Source: Sphingomonas prati
GTDB taxonomy: Bacteria; Pseudomonadota; Alphaproteobacteria; Sphingomonadales; Sphingomonadaceae
DNA length: 64,000 nt
Assembly: GCF_014643515.1 (NCBI RefSeq)
Contig: NZ_BMJP01000002.1
Span: forward strand, 495,894-559,893
Reading direction: 5' to 3'
The position numbers and the translations under genes are program-made. Of the stretch, positions 30,352 to 39,832 are shown in pieces; within the stretch, counting starts at the first letter, position 1; each line of letters opens with the position of its first letter. The notes under the pieces are model-generated. The model was not told the DNA's origin, ran no database searches, and saw only the letters and a list, made by a program, of their open reading frames with translations.

Positions 30352-30990
30352 TTACTTCACCGTGACGGTGCGGCCGGATTCGCCGGGGAAGCCCTGGAAC
30401 AGGGCGGCGGCGAGCACGCGGGCGGCGGTGACGGCATCGGCGCCTTTGGCATCCGAACGGGCGGACTGCTGCGCGGTGCCTTCCCAGATCGCGGTGCCGT
30501 CCGACCGGCGTTTCAGCAGGACCTTCATCTCCGTCATCGTGACGTAGCGCGAACGCGCCTTGCCGACCGGGAAGCTGACCCCGCCGCCGAGACCGATGCC
30601 GCCCCCGCCGCCGCGCCGCCCGCCGCCGCCGGTGAAGCCGCCGCCGCCGAGGCCGATCGAGACCGGGGCCTGCGCGATGCCGGCTTCGCGCGTGGTGCGG
30701 TTGAAATCGACGACCGCGACGAGTTCGGAGGTGGCGACGCCGGGCGCGACGCGGAAGCCGAGCCGCGAGAGTTCGGCACCGACCGCGGCGGCATAGGACT
30801 GGAATTCCAGCCCGCCGACCTGGCGCGGGTCGCGCGGTTCGACCGCGATCTGGCCGGGGGCGATCGGCTGGTTCAGATGGAAGCGCGTGACGCGCGTCTC
30901 GGGACCGGGCGTGGCGCAGCCGGCGAGGGCGGCCAGCGTGGCGAACGCCAGCGTGCGGGCGATCATGTGTCTTGTCGGGGTTCGGCTCAT
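30352..30990 (-). CDS. DUF4136-like lipoprotein
   Basis: 212 residues from the ATG at 30990, which follows GAGGA by about 8 bases. A signal ending in the lipobox LAGC ([12 protein letters not shown]) indicates outer-membrane or periplasmic anchoring. The mature domain ([41 protein letters not shown]) is of the DUF4136 kind. A Gly-rich loop of about 30 residues interrupts it. Function unknown. 19 bases upstream of the M14 gene and probably in the same transcript. Confidence 0.7.
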   Translation of the reverse strand: MSRTPTRHMIARTLAFATLAALAGCATPGPETRVTRFHLNQPIAPGQIAVEPRDPRQVGGLEFQSYAAAVGAELSRLGFRVAPGVATSELVAVVDFNRTTREAGIAQAPVSIGLGGGGFTGGGGRRGGGGGIGLGGGVSFPVGKARSRYVTMTEMKVLLKRRSDGTAIWEGTAQQSARSDAKGADAVTAARVLAAALFQGFPGESGRTVTVK

Positions 30991-31155
30991 CGGACGGTCC
31001 TCACGCTTCATCATGCCCTGCTGTGTTTCTCAGTGGCATGTGATGCGGCCGCGTCAAGCACGACGTGGCGCCTTTGCCTTGACTCATGTCGGGGGGCCGC
31101 ATAGGAGGCCGGCTTCTTTCGACAACCGATCAAGACAGACAAGGCGCGTACGGCC

Positions 31156-31281
31156 ATGAAGATCCGCAATTCGCTCAAGTCCCTAAAGGGCCGTCATCGC
31201 GACAATCGCGTGATCCGTCGCCGTGGCCGGACCTACGTCATCAACAAGACGAACCGCCGCTTCAAGGCACGCCAGGGCTGA
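31156..31281 (+). CDS. rpmJ: Ribosomal protein bL36, zinc-free type
   Basis: 41 residues: [20 protein letters not shown], then [20 protein letters not shown] and G. This is the longer form of L36 without the Cys/His zinc site, like YkgO of E. coli. Part of the large ribosomal subunit. It stands alone, divergent from the lipoprotein gene, and is followed by two stem-loops. Alphaproteobacteria often carry only this isolated form. Confidence 0.95.
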   Translation: MKIRNSLKSLKGRHRDNRVIRRRGRTYVINKTNRRFKARQG

Positions 31282-31286
31282 TCTTT

Positions 31287-31308
31287 CCTCCCGCCTGATG
31301 GCGGGAGG
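31287..31308. terminator. Stem-loop directly after rpmJ
   Basis: CCTCCCGCC (31287-31295), loop TGAT, GGCGGGAGG (31300-31308): a perfect 9-bp stem 5 bases past the rpmJ stop. No T run after it; probably acts with the next hairpin. Confidence 0.6.
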
Positions 31309-31320
31309 TCTGGTTCGCCG

Positions 31321-31356
31321 GGTCCGGGAACACCGATGGGTGTTTCCGGACCTTTT
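31321..31356 (+). terminator. Rho-independent terminator of rpmJ
   Basis: GGTCCGGGAACAC (31321-31333) pairs with GTGTTTCCGGACC (31340-31352) with one G-T pair, followed by TTTT. Confidence 0.85.
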
Positions 31357-31371
31357 GCGTTTGGACCTCTT

Positions 31372-31470
31372 GGCTGGGGGGTGGGTGCAACAGCACCCCG
31401 AATCCGGTGTTCCGTGGTTGAAGAGGTAGCACCCACCCCCGAACCCCCTCCCTTGAAAGGGAGGGGGCTC
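31372..31470. repeat. Family B repeat, near-complete copy
   Basis: GGGTGGGTGCAACAGC, an interior sharing CCGAATCC and TTGAAGAGGTAGC with the 26.8-kb copy, then ACCCACCCCC and the CCCTCCCTTGAAAGGGAGGG palindrome. The left arm is missing. Lies between rpmJ and the 3' end of the pyruvate kinase gene. Confidence 0.75.
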
Positions 31471-31494
31471 AGAAGCCCCAAACGCCAGAAGCGC

Positions 31495-32985
31495 TTACAC
31501 CCGCTTGTAGTTGGCCAGTTCGTCCCCCGTCAGGCGGACGACGTGCAGGACGTTGGTGGCGCCGGGGGTGCCGAAGGGGACGCCGGCCATCACGATGATG
31601 CGGTCGCCCGCCCCGGCGACGCCGTGGCGGAGGGCCATGCGCTTGGACTTGGCGATCATCGCTTCGAAACTGTCGACGTCGCGGGTGAGCACGGCGTGCG
31701 CGCCCCAGAGGAGCCCCAGTCGGCGCGCGGTGTCGGGGACGGGGGTGAGGACGAGCAGCGGCACCGACGGGCGTTCGCGCGCGACGCGGCGTGCGGTGGA
31801 GCCCGACGAGGTGAAGCAGAGAATCGCCTTCGCGCCGATCGTCGTGGCGATGTCGGTCGCCGCGGCGGCGAGCGCGTCGGCCGTGGTGGGGTCGGCCGGC
31901 GTCTGGGTGAAGTGGATGCGCGCGTTGTAGCCGGGGTCGGCCTCCACCGAGATGGCGATGCGCTCCATCATCGCCACCGATTCTTCCGGCCAGTCGCCGG
32001 CGGCGCTTTCGGCGGACAGCATGACCGCGTCGGCGCCGTCGTAGATCGCGGTGGCAACGTCGGACACCTCCGCCCGGGTGGGCGTGGGTGCGCGGATCAT
32101 CGATTCGAGCATCTGCGTGGCCACCACGACGGGGCGGCCGAGCCGGCGGGCTGTTTCGACAATATGCTTCTGGAGGCGCGGGACCTCCTCGGGCGGCATT
32201 TCGACGCCGAGATCGCCGCGCGCGACCATGACCGCGTCGGCGAGTTCGAGGATCTCCTCGAGCCGGTCGACCGCGGCGGGCTTCTCGATCTTGGCGAGCA
32301 ACGAGGCGCGGCCGCCGATCAGGCTGCGCGCCTCGGCAACGTCCTCGGGCCGCTGGACGAACGACAGCGCGATCCAGTCGGCCTTCTGTTCCAGCGCGAA
32401 GGCCAGGTCGCGGCGGTCCTTCTCGGTCAGCGCGGCCATCGGCAACACGACGTCGGGGACGTTCAGCCCCTTAGAATTGGACAGCGCGCCGCCGACCTCC
32501 ACCACCGTGTCGATCCGGTCGGGCGCGCAGGCGGTGACGCGCAGCACGAGCTTGCCGTCGTCGAGCAGCAGCCGCGTGCCGACCGCGATCGCTTCAAAGA
32601 TCTCGCGGTGCGGGAGCGACACGCGGGTCGTGTCGCCGGGGGTGGGATCGCGATCGAGCACGAACGGGTCGCCGACCTTGAGCACGACGATGCCGCCGTC
32701 GAAGGCGCCGACGCGCAGTTTCGGACCCTGCAGATCGAACAGGATGGTGGTCGGGCGACCATATTCCTGTTCGAGCGAGCGGATCGCGGCGACGACGGTG
32801 GCCTTGTCGGCATGCGCGCCGTGACTCATATTGATGCGGAACGCGTCGGCACCGGCGAGGTAGAGCTTGCGGATCATCGCGAGATCGGCGCTGGCGGGGC
32901 CGAGCGTGGCGAGAACGCGGACCTTGCGTGCCCGCGGGCGGAGCGACGGGGCAGCACCGCTGGCACTGGCGTCGGCGGCGGACAT
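31495..32985 (-). CDS. pyk: Pyruvate kinase
   Basis: 496 residues. Final step of glycolysis. The barrel shows RVLATLGPASADLAMIRKL, the FRINMSHG motif, LLAKIEKPAAV with the catalytic Lys, MVARGDLGVEMP, and the signature PTRAEVSDVATAIYDGADAV. The C-terminal domain is present and complete. The first 20 residues ([20 protein letters not shown]) are an unusually polar lead. ATG at 32985; a TTG four codons upstream sits behind a better GAGGAA site and may be the true start. Confidence 0.95.
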   Translation of the reverse strand: MSAADASASGAAPSLRPRARKVRVLATLGPASADLAMIRKLYLAGADAFRINMSHGAHADKATVVAAIRSLEQEYGRPTTILFDLQGPKLRVGAFDGGIVVLKVGDPFVLDRDPTPGDTTRVSLPHREIFEAIAVGTRLLLDDGKLVLRVTACAPDRIDTVVEVGGALSNSKGLNVPDVVLPMAALTEKDRRDLAFALEQKADWIALSFVQRPEDVAEARSLIGGRASLLAKIEKPAAVDRLEEILELADAVMVARGDLGVEMPPEEVPRLQKHIVETARRLGRPVVVATQMLESMIRAPTPTRAEVSDVATAIYDGADAVMLSAESAAGDWPEESVAMMERIAISVEADPGYNARIHFTQTPADPTTADALAAAATDIATTIGAKAILCFTSSGSTARRVARERPSVPLLVLTPVPDTARRLGLLWGAHAVLTRDVDSFEAMIAKSKRMALRHGVAGAGDRIIVMAGVPFGTPGATNVLHVVRLTGDELANYKRV

Positions 32986-33074
32986 CGGATCGACCAAGAC
33001 GGTTTCCTCTTTCAGATAAGGACAGCGACCGACTAGGCGGTTTGCGGGCCACGGGCAAACAAATGGAGTGCAGC

Positions 33075-33377
33075 ATGGACGAGACCAAGGTCGATATGAT
33101 TCCCGATGCGGTGGCAGCCGCCGCATTCCGCCGGCTGGTGGCGCATCTGCGCCACCGCGACGATGCACAGAATGTCGATATCATGGGGCTGGCCGGGTTC
33201 TGCCGGAACTGCCTGGGCGACTGGGTGGCGGAGGCGTCCGACGGCACGATCGACCGCGAGACCGGGCGCGCCGCGGTGTACGGGATGCCCTATTCGGAGT
33301 GGAAAGCGGCGCATCAGCAGCCTGCGACGCCGGAGCAGATCGCGCGGATGGAAGAGAGCTTGAAGCTTAATCCTTGA
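33075..33377 (+). CDS. DUF1244 domain-containing protein
   Basis: 100 residues. FRRLVAHLRHRDDAQNVDIM and LAGFCRNCLGDWVAEA followed by YGMPYSEWK match the small alphaproteobacterial family DUF1244, with its conserved CRNC pair. Function unknown; the paired cysteines suggest metal or redox chemistry (inference). ATG at 33075. It is divergent from pyruvate kinase, with about 90 bases between the starts. Confidence 0.9.
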   Translation: MDETKVDMIPDAVAAAAFRRLVAHLRHRDDAQNVDIMGLAGFCRNCLGDWVAEASDGTIDRETGRAAVYGMPYSEWKAAHQQPATPEQIARMEESLKLNP

Positions 33378-33383
33378 GGTGGC

Positions 33384-33505
33384 TTCTCCCCTCCCTTTCA
33401 AGGGAGGGGCTGGGGGTGGGTGGTACCTGTCCATCGTCGCGACGTTGGTTTCGTGAAGCTGTTGCACCCACCCCCAACCCCGTCCCTGAAAGGGAGGGGG
33501 CTTTA
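33384..33505. repeat. Family B repeat, full-length copy in opposite orientation
   Basis: CCCTCCCTTTCAAGGGAGGG arm, GGGTGGGTGGTACC, an interior with CCATCGTCGCGACGTTGG and TTCGTGAAGCTGTTGC, ACCCACCCCC, and a final GTCCCTGAAAGGGAGGG arm. The interior is related to the reverse complement of the 26.8-kb copy. Confidence 0.8.
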
Positions 33506-33587
33506 GGAGACCCTCCGAGTCACGCACTTGATCGGAGGGGCCGCATGCCCGTAGGAGCGGCGTTCTTTGGGATCGGGGAGACTGACC

Positions 33588-33830
33588 ATGGGTGACGACA
33601 ATGTCGCCGCCGACCAGCTGCGGCTGTTCATCGAGCGTATCGAGCGGCTGGAAGAAGAGAAGAAGGGCATGGCCGACGACATCAAGGATGTCTATCTGGA
33701 GGCCAAGGCGACCGGGTTCGTGCCGGCGACGATGAAGACCATCGTGCGGCTGCGCAAGATGGAAAAGGATGCGCGCGACGAAATGGACGCGCTCGTCGAA
33801 ACCTATCGCAACGCGCTCGGCCTGCACTAG
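33588..33830 (+). CDS. gapR: GapR-family nucleoid-associated protein (DUF2312)
   Basis: 80 residues. [40 protein letters not shown] and [10 protein letters not shown] match GapR, the alphaproteobacterial protein that binds overtwisted, AT-rich DNA and aids replication and topology. Long helices and a coiled coil are expected across residues 6-45. ATG at 33588 after GGGGAG. Length is close to Caulobacter GapR. Confidence 0.9.
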   Translation: MGDDNVAADQLRLFIERIERLEEEKKGMADDIKDVYLEAKATGFVPATMKTIVRLRKMEKDARDEMDALVETYRNALGLH

Positions 33831-33887
33831 AACAGGCGCAGACGGACGGCACCGGGCGATCCGGCGCCGGGCCGGTGGAGGGGCGGC

Positions 33888-34628
33888 ATGACGACGGCGA
33901 AGCGGCGGGGACGGCGCACGACGGGCACCTGGGTGCAGGCGGCGATCGACGTGCTGCGCGGGTTGCCCGCCGGGTTGTGGCTGGTCGCCGCGCTGCTGGT
34001 GATCGGCGTCACCCTGCTCCGGCTGGGCACCGCGGCGGCGCCGGGCGAGGCGCCCGACATCGGCGCCGCGTTCGCCGCGACCGCGCAGCTGCTGGCGCTG
34101 CTGCTGCTCAATTTCGCGCTGTACCGCGCGGCGGCGGGCATTCATCCGACGAGCCTGGCGGGCGGCCCGCTGCTGCGGTTCGGCGCGGTGCTGGCCGGCA
34201 CGATCCTGTTCACGCTGTTGCCGCTGGCGGCGGCGAAGGCGTTGCTGCCGGTGGATGCACGGCTGGCCGATGTGTGGCTGTGGTCGTTTGCGGCGACGAC
34301 GTTCGCCAATCTCGTGCTGCTGCCGCTGGCGCCGTGGCTCGCGGCGCTGGCGATCGGCGACCGGACGCTGGGGCCGGGTGGTGGATGGGGCGTGTTGCGC
34401 GGGCGGCTGGTGACCTTTGCCGGCGCGTATCTGGCGGTAGTGGCGCCGTGTTTTGCCGTGCACTTGATGCTGACGATGCTGCTCGATGCGCCGGGGTCGG
34501 CGCTGGCCGGGACCGCTTTGATCGGGATCGTGTTCATCGATTCGGCGGCGTCGCTGGCGCAGCTGGTGCTGACCGTGGCGCTGGGTGTTGCCGCGTGGCG
34601 GTTGCACGAGGCGGGACGGGCACGCTAG
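33888..34628 (+). CDS. Hypothetical multi-pass membrane protein
   Basis: 246 residues with about six hydrophobic segments, e.g. GLWLVAALLVIGVTLLRLG (near 28-46), TAQLLALLLLNFALYRAAAG (near 65-84) and RFGAVLAGTILFTLLPLAAA (near 97-116), plus three more up to residue 235. The N-terminus is basic (AKRRGRRTTGTW). No family recognised. It lies between gapR and yebC, same direction, with 57 and 39 bases of spacing. Confidence 0.65.
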   Translation: MTTAKRRGRRTTGTWVQAAIDVLRGLPAGLWLVAALLVIGVTLLRLGTAAAPGEAPDIGAAFAATAQLLALLLLNFALYRAAAGIHPTSLAGGPLLRFGAVLAGTILFTLLPLAAAKALLPVDARLADVWLWSFAATTFANLVLLPLAPWLAALAIGDRTLGPGGGWGVLRGRLVTFAGAYLAVVAPCFAVHLMLTMLLDAPGSALAGTALIGIVFIDSAASLAQLVLTVALGVAAWRLHEAGRAR

Positions 34629-34667
34629 ACAGCGGGTTTCCCGATAACAGAGGCGAGCAGCCCGCAC

Positions 34668-35414
34668 ATGGCCGGCCATTCCAAGTTCAAGAACATTATG
34701 CACCGCAAGGGCGCGCAGGATAAGAAGCGCTCGTCGCTCTTTTCCAAGCTGAGCCGCGAGATCACGGTGGCGGCGAAAAGCGGCCTGCCCGATCCGGACA
34801 TGAACGCGCGGCTGCGGTCCGCCGTGCTGGCGGCGCGCGCGCAGTCGATGCCCAATGACAACATCCAGCGCGCGATCAACAAGGCGTCGAGCACGGATTC
34901 GGAGAATTACGAGGAGATCCGCTACGAAGGGTTCGGCCCGGGCGGCGTGTCGCTGATCATCGAGACGCTGACCGACAACCGTAACCGCACCGTGACGAAC
35001 GTACGGACCGGCATGGCCAAGAACGGCGGCAACATGGGCGCGAGCGGATCCGTGAGCCACGGGTTCGACCGGATGGGGCTGATCTCCTACCCCGCCAAGG
35101 CCGGCAGCGCGGATGCGGTGTTCGAGGCGGCGCTTGAGGCCGGCGCGGAGGATGTGCAGTCTTCCGACGAGGGCCACGAGATCTGGACCGCGGTGGCCGA
35201 CCTGCACGAGGTGGCACGCGCGCTGGAAGCCGTGCTGGGCGAGGCGGAGGGCGCGAAGCTCGCCTGGCGCCCGCAGACGATGGTGACGGTCGACGAGGCG
35301 GACGCCGCGACGCTGATGAAGCTGATCGACGTGCTGGACGACGACGACGACGTGCAGACGGTTTGGGGGAACTACGACGTTCCAGAGGATGTGATGGAAC
35401 GGCTGGGGGGGTGA
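34668..35414 (+). CDS. yebC: YebC/PmpR-family DNA-binding or translation-related regulator
   Basis: 248 residues. [40 protein letters not shown] and [20 protein letters not shown] are diagnostic of the family. Members act as transcriptional regulators, and recent work links some to relief of ribosome stalling. In many bacteria yebC is directly upstream of ruvC; here a repeat-flanked DUF559 gene separates them. Confidence 0.95.
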   Translation: MAGHSKFKNIMHRKGAQDKKRSSLFSKLSREITVAAKSGLPDPDMNARLRSAVLAARAQSMPNDNIQRAINKASSTDSENYEEIRYEGFGPGGVSLIIETLTDNRNRTVTNVRTGMAKNGGNMGASGSVSHGFDRMGLISYPAKAGSADAVFEAALEAGAEDVQSSDEGHEIWTAVADLHEVARALEAVLGEAEGAKLAWRPQTMVTVDEADAATLMKLIDVLDDDDDVQTVWGNYDVPEDVMERLGG

Positions 35415-35452
35415 GGCTTGCGTTTGGCGGGGCGGTTGTACTCCTCCTTCAA

Positions 35453-35557
35453 GCGTAGCCCCACCCCAACCCCTCCCCTAAAGGGGGGGGGGCTTAGTGT
35501 TGTTCCAGACGATACAGAAAGCCCCTCTCCTTCAGGGGAGGGGTTGGGGTGGGGACG
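35453..35557. repeat. Family B variant repeats upstream of the DUF559 gene
   Basis: Two inverted blocks: CCCCACCCCAACCCCTCCCC followed by TAAAGGGG, and then CCCCTCTCCTTCAGGGGAGG followed by GGTTGGGGTGGGG. The second ends 5 bases before the DUF559 start codon, so the repeat supplies the G-rich sequence in the ribosome-binding position. Confidence 0.75.
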
Positions 35558-35561
35558 ACCG

Positions 35562-36005
35562 ATGATCCTGGATGCGACTTTGCAGGAGCGCGGTCGGCAG
35601 ATGCGGCGCAACCCGACCGAGCCCGAGAAGCAGTTGTGGCGGGCGCTCTCCAACTCGCAACTCAGCGGCGCGAAGTTTCGGCGGCAGCAGGTGATTCATT
35701 CGTATATCGTCGATTTCCTCTGCCCATCGCGGGCGCTGGTGATTGAGGTCGATGGCGATACGCATGATGCTGAATCCGACGTTGGACGGGATGCGTATCT
35801 GGCGAGCAAGGGGTTTCGGGTGCTGCGGTTTTCGAATGCGGATGTGATGGGGAATGTTTCGGGCGTGCTGGAGGTGCTTGCGGCTGCCGTTGTTTCCAGC
35901 CCCGAGCGTTGGCCCCACCCCAACCCCTCCCCTGAAGGAGAGGGGCTTTCTGAGGCGCCAGGAATAACGGTAGGCCTCTCTCCTGCAACGCAGGGCAGGC
36001 AGTGA
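35562..36005 (+). CDS. DUF559 (Vsr-like) endonuclease-domain protein
   Basis: 147 residues. Residues about 5-115 form a DUF559 domain of the very-short-patch-repair/PD-(D/E)XK type: [51 protein letters not shown] (acidic pair plus His) and [14 protein letters not shown]. After residue 115 the protein reads [17 protein letters not shown], which is simply the family B repeat translated in frame, so the original stop was probably earlier. Its TGA overlaps the ruvC GTG start. Family B repeats lie on both sides, suggesting a mobile cassette placed between yebC and ruvC. Nuclease activity is not shown. Confidence 0.85.
   Translation: MILDATLQERGRQMRRNPTEPEKQLWRALSNSQLSGAKFRRQQVIHSYIVDFLCPSRALVIEVDGDTHDAESDVGRDAYLASKGFRVLRFSNADVMGNVSGVLEVLAAAVVSSPERWPHPNPSPEGEGLSEAPGITVGLSPATQGRQ
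35911..35955. repeat. Family B repeat inside the 3' coding end of the DUF559 gene
   Basis: GCCCCACCCCAACCCCTCCC followed by CTGAAGGAGAGGGGCTTTC. It encodes [12 protein letters not shown] in the DUF559 frame. Confidence 0.8.
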
Positions 36006-36505
36006 TCCTGCTTGGGCTTGATCCCGGTCTCGGAACCACTGGCTGGGGGGTCATCTCCGCCGAAGGCAACCGGCTGTCTCATGTCGCCAACGGGCAGATC
36101 AAGACGGAGCCGGGGATGCAGTTGCCGCGGCGGTTGACGTTGTTGTTCGAGGCGTTGGGGGCGGTGATCCGGACGTATCAGCCGGGTGGGGCGGCCGTTG
36201 AGGAAGTGCTCGGCAATAGTAACGCGCAGTCGACGTTGAAGCTGGGGCAGGCGCGCGGTGTCGTGTTGCTGGCGGCCGCCACCGCGGGCGTGGCGATCGG
36301 CGAATATCATCCGAGCATCGTTAAGAAGGCGGTGGTAGGGACGGGCGGTGCGGACAAGAAGCAGATTCAGGCGATGATGGCGCATCTGTTGCCCGGCGCG
36401 AAGCTGGCGGGGCCGGATGCGGCCGATGCGCTGGCGGTGGCGATCACCCATGCGCATCATCTGGCGAGCGCGCGGGCGTTGGCGCGTAGGGTCATCCCGT
36501 CATGA
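36002..36505 (+). CDS. ruvC: Holliday-junction resolvase RuvC
   Basis: 167 residues, GTG start at 36002 overlapping the DUF559 stop. Cuts Holliday junctions symmetrically. Catalytic acids are expected as D7 in [16 protein letters not shown]68 in [20 protein letters not shown], and D residues in [17 protein letters not shown]. The [20 protein letters not shown] segment is typical. ATGA overlap with ruvA. Confidence 0.96.
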   Translation: MILLGLDPGLGTTGWGVISAEGNRLSHVANGQIKTEPGMQLPRRLTLLFEALGAVIRTYQPGGAAVEEVLGNSNAQSTLKLGQARGVVLLAAATAGVAIGEYHPSIVKKAVVGTGGADKKQIQAMMAHLLPGAKLAGPDAADALAVAITHAHHLASARALARRVIPS

Positions 36506-37104
36506 TCGCGCGGCTGACGGGCGTGCTGGCCGAGAGCGCGGCGGACCATGCGGTGATCGACGTGGGCGGCGTCGGCTATCTGGTGTGGATGTCGACGCGG
36601 GCGCTGGCGGCGCTGGGGCCGGTCGGGGGCCAGGTGATGGTGTTCACCGAATTGCAGGTCCGCGAGGACGCGATGACGCTCTACGGCTTTGCCAGCGGGG
36701 CGGAGCGCGACTGGTTCCGGCTGCTGACGTCGGTGCAGGGCGTGGGCGGGCGCGTGGCGCTGGCGATCCTGTCGGTGCTGGAGCCGGTGGAGCTGGTCCG
36801 CGCGGTCGCGGCGGGCGACAAGGCGATGGTGGCGCGCGCCAATGGCGTGGGGCCGAAGCTGGCGATCCGGATCATCACCGAGCTGAAGGACAAGACCGGC
36901 GGCATCGTGCTCGGGCCGGGGATAACGGCGCCGCAGGTGAAGGGGTCCGCGGCGGGCGATGCGCTGTCAGCGCTGGCGAACCTGGGGTTCCGGCCGGTCG
37001 AGGCGTCTGCGGCGGTGACCGCGGCGGAAGAAGAGCTCGGGCCGGGCGCGACGCTGGATGCGCTGGTGCGTCTGGCGCTGAAGAAGGCTGCCCGGCCGGT
37101 CTGA
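36502..37104 (+). CDS. ruvA: Holliday-junction branch-migration protein RuvA
   Basis: 200 residues. OB domain ([38 protein letters not shown]), helix-hairpin-helix domain ([20 protein letters not shown] and [19 protein letters not shown]) and C-terminal domain that contacts RuvB. Coupled to ruvC. The partner ruvB is 4.2 kb downstream rather than adjacent, with a TonB receptor and a regulator in between. Confidence 0.96.
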   Translation: MIARLTGVLAESAADHAVIDVGGVGYLVWMSTRALAALGPVGGQVMVFTELQVREDAMTLYGFASGAERDWFRLLTSVQGVGGRVALAILSVLEPVELVRAVAAGDKAMVARANGVGPKLAIRIITELKDKTGGIVLGPGITAPQVKGSAAGDALSALANLGFRPVEASAAVTAAEEELGPGATLDALVRLALKKAARPV

Positions 37105-37251
37105 CTGTTGCCGGGGGGCAACATGGTGAACGGTTCGTGCGCGGTGGCAACAATCTGTCACAATTTCATCGTGATCGGTAACTAGCCGCGCTCCCTGGGG
37201 GGTAGCGGGGCCGCGTCGGTTGGACGGCGGGCGCGCCCCGGGGGAAGATCG

Positions 37252-39576
37252 TTGTCGCGCATCGCTTACAAGAATGTTGTCCTGGCCGGTATCGCCATGG
37301 CTGCCCTGACCGCGCCTGGCCTGGTGGCGGCGCAGCAGACGTCGCCGGAATTCGTGCAGACCGGACAGTCCGGGGCGACCGACGGTAGCGCCGGCCTTGA
37401 GGACATCGTCGTGACCGCGGAGCGCCGGTCGGAGAATCTGCAGCGCGTGCCGGTGTCGGTGGGCGTCGTGCGCGGCGAGGACCTGCGCGCCTACACGAGC
37501 GGCGGGGACGATACGCTGCTCGCGCTCGCGGGGCGGGTGCCGAGCCTGTACGCCGAGACGACGACGGGGCGGATCTTCCCGCGTTTCTACATCCGCGGGC
37601 TCGGCAATATCGATTTCTACCTGGGTGCGTCGCAGCCGGTGTCGATCATCCAGGACGATGTCGTGCTGGAGCATGTCGTGCTGAAATCGAACCCGGTCTA
37701 TGACGTGGGGCAGATCGAGGTGCTGCGCGGGCCGCAGGGGTCGCTGTTCGGGCGGAACACGACCGCGGGCATCATCAAGTTCGACACGCTGCGCCCGACG
37801 CAGACGTTCGAGGGCCGCGCGCAGGCGACGTACGGATCGTACAACACGGTGACGTTCGACGGCGGCGTCGGCGGGCCGATCGTGCAGGACAAGGTCGCGA
37901 TCCGGGTGTCCGGGCTGTACCAGCACCGCGACGATTATGTGGACAACCGCTACGAGGGCGCCAGCGCCGACGGCACGGTGACGCCGAAGAAGAACGCGAT
38001 GGGCGGTTTCGACGAGCGCGACGCGCGGTTGCAGGTGCTGCTGACGCCGACCGAGACGCTGTCGATCCTGGCATCGGCCCATGCGCGCGATTATGACGGC
38101 ACGTCGACGCTGTTCCTGCGCCAGGCGCTGACCAAGGGATCGAACGAGCCGAACGCGCCGCGCAACAGCGTCATCTACGACGAGGCGGACAATAATCCGC
38201 AGGCGTACAAGACCTATGGCGGGTCGTTGAAGGCCGGGCTGGACCTGGGCGGCGCCACGCTGACGTCGATCACCGCGTACGAGACGACGAGCGGGTATAG
38301 CCGCGGCGATACGGACGGCGGCGCGGCGTCGGTCTATCCGGTGAACGGCGTGGCGAACGGCTTCGGCCAGTCGCAGGGCCAGATCCGCGACCTGGACCAG
38401 TGGACGCAGGAGCTGCGGCTGGCGAGCGACGATGCCGGGCGATTCCGCTGGCAGGTCGGCGGTTTCTACTTCGACAGCCGCGACACGACCGATTTCTACC
38501 AGCGCGCGTTCTTTTTGACGACGGCGGGGCGCAACCCGAACAACTGGGTGCGGTTGAACAACGTCAACACCAGCTGGGCACTGTTCGGGCAGGCGAGCTA
38601 TGCCGTCACCGACAAGCTGACCATCACGGCCGGTGCGCGCGAGACGAAGGATACCAAGAAGACGCGGCTGGTGAAGACCGCCGACACCGCGGCGGGTGCC
38701 GTGACCTATACCGGGCGGCGGTTCGTGCGGCTGTCGGACACGAAGCCGAGCTGGGACGTGAGTGCGCTGTACGAGGCGAGCCCGGAGGTGAGCCTGTATG
38801 CGCGCGTGGCGCGCGGCTTCCGCGGGCCGACGATCCAGGGGCGGTCGGCGGTGTTCAATTCGGACTTCACCACGGCGGATTCGGAGACGAACACGTCGTA
38901 CGAGGCGGGCATCAAGACGCGGCTGTTCGACAATAAGCTGCGGCTGAACGCGACCGGCTTTGCGTACCGCGTGAAGAACATCCAGCTGAACGGCAACGAC
39001 GTGAACGGCAACGGCGTGCTGTTCAACGCGGACAAGGCGGACGGTTACGGGTTCGAGGCGGATGCCGAGCTGCGCCCGATCCCGAACCTGTCGCTGACGG
39101 CTGGGGTCAGCCTGCTCCATACCGAGATCAAGGATCCGAACGTCTATGCGCAGGTCTGCCAGCTGAACGGCGTGGTGGTGTGTACGGTGAACGATCCGAC
39201 AATCCGGGTCGGGGCGAACACGTTCGCGTCGATCGACGGCAACCCGCTGCCCAACGCGCCGAAATACAACCTGAACTTCGCGGCGCGGTACGATGTGCCG
39301 CTGGGCAATGGCGGGCGGGCGTTCGTGGCGACCGACTGGAACATGCAGGGTTATACGAACCTGGTGCTGTACCGGACCGACGAATTCTACGCGAAGGACA
39401 ATTTCGAGGGTGGTGCGCGGATCGGATACGAAGCGGCCGGCGGCGCGTACGAGATCGCGCTGTTCGCGCGGAACATCACCAAGGAAAAGAACCTGAAGGG
39501 CGTGATCGAGAACTATATGGCCGCGGTGTATAACGAGCCGCGCGTGCTAGGCGTGTCGCTGTCCGGGCGGTTCTAG
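37252..39576 (+). CDS. TonB-dependent outer-membrane receptor 3
   Basis: 774 residues from a TTG start at 37252 behind GGGGGAAG; this start is needed for a full signal peptide (MSRIAYKNVVLAGIAMAALT, ending near VAAQQ). The plug begins with DIVVTAERRSENLQRVPVSV and includes QIEVLRGPQGSLFGRNTTAG. The barrel ends RVLGVSLSGRF. Substrate unknown. It separates ruvA from ruvB. The 147 bases upstream hold a small hairpin (GTTGCC, GGGG, GGCAAC at 37107-37122) and a locally AT-richer stretch. Confidence 0.92.
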   Translation: MSRIAYKNVVLAGIAMAALTAPGLVAAQQTSPEFVQTGQSGATDGSAGLEDIVVTAERRSENLQRVPVSVGVVRGEDLRAYTSGGDDTLLALAGRVPSLYAETTTGRIFPRFYIRGLGNIDFYLGASQPVSIIQDDVVLEHVVLKSNPVYDVGQIEVLRGPQGSLFGRNTTAGIIKFDTLRPTQTFEGRAQATYGSYNTVTFDGGVGGPIVQDKVAIRVSGLYQHRDDYVDNRYEGASADGTVTPKKNAMGGFDERDARLQVLLTPTETLSILASAHARDYDGTSTLFLRQALTKGSNEPNAPRNSVIYDEADNNPQAYKTYGGSLKAGLDLGGATLTSITAYETTSGYSRGDTDGGAASVYPVNGVANGFGQSQGQIRDLDQWTQELRLASDDAGRFRWQVGGFYFDSRDTTDFYQRAFFLTTAGRNPNNWVRLNNVNTSWALFGQASYAVTDKLTITAGARETKDTKKTRLVKTADTAAGAVTYTGRRFVRLSDTKPSWDVSALYEASPEVSLYARVARGFRGPTIQGRSAVFNSDFTTADSETNTSYEAGIKTRLFDNKLRLNATGFAYRVKNIQLNGNDVNGNGVLFNADKADGYGFEADAELRPIPNLSLTAGVSLLHTEIKDPNVYAQVCQLNGVVVCTVNDPTIRVGANTFASIDGNPLPNAPKYNLNFAARYDVPLGNGGRAFVATDWNMQGYTNLVLYRTDEFYAKDNFEGGARIGYEAAGGAYEIALFARNITKEKNLKGVIENYMAAVYNEPRVLGVSLSGRF

Positions 39577-39586
39577 GCGACGCGGA

Positions 39587-39615
39587 TCCTGCTTCGCGTC
39601 GCGCGCGAAGCAGGA
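39587..39615. terminator. Stem-loop after TonB receptor 3
   Basis: TCCTGCTTCGCG (39587-39598), 5-base loop, CGCGAAGCAGGA (39604-39615): a perfect 12-bp stem 10 bases after the stop codon, without a T run. Likely 3' end structure. Confidence 0.55.
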
Positions 39616-39832
39616 CGGTCGGGGCGACCTCCCGGCGTATGCGATTCGTGCAGGACTGATCGCGGGCGTGACATCCTGTCGCGGCGTAACGCGATCGTTG
39701 ACTAGACTCCGCAGTGCGATCGGCCGGATCGCCGGCGGTCGCGCGTTAAAATGGCGCATCGTTCACCTGCTTTAAGGCAAGGCAATCCCAGTCCGCACAC
39801 ACAGGGTCATCTTTTGTGCGGAGTGAAACGTC

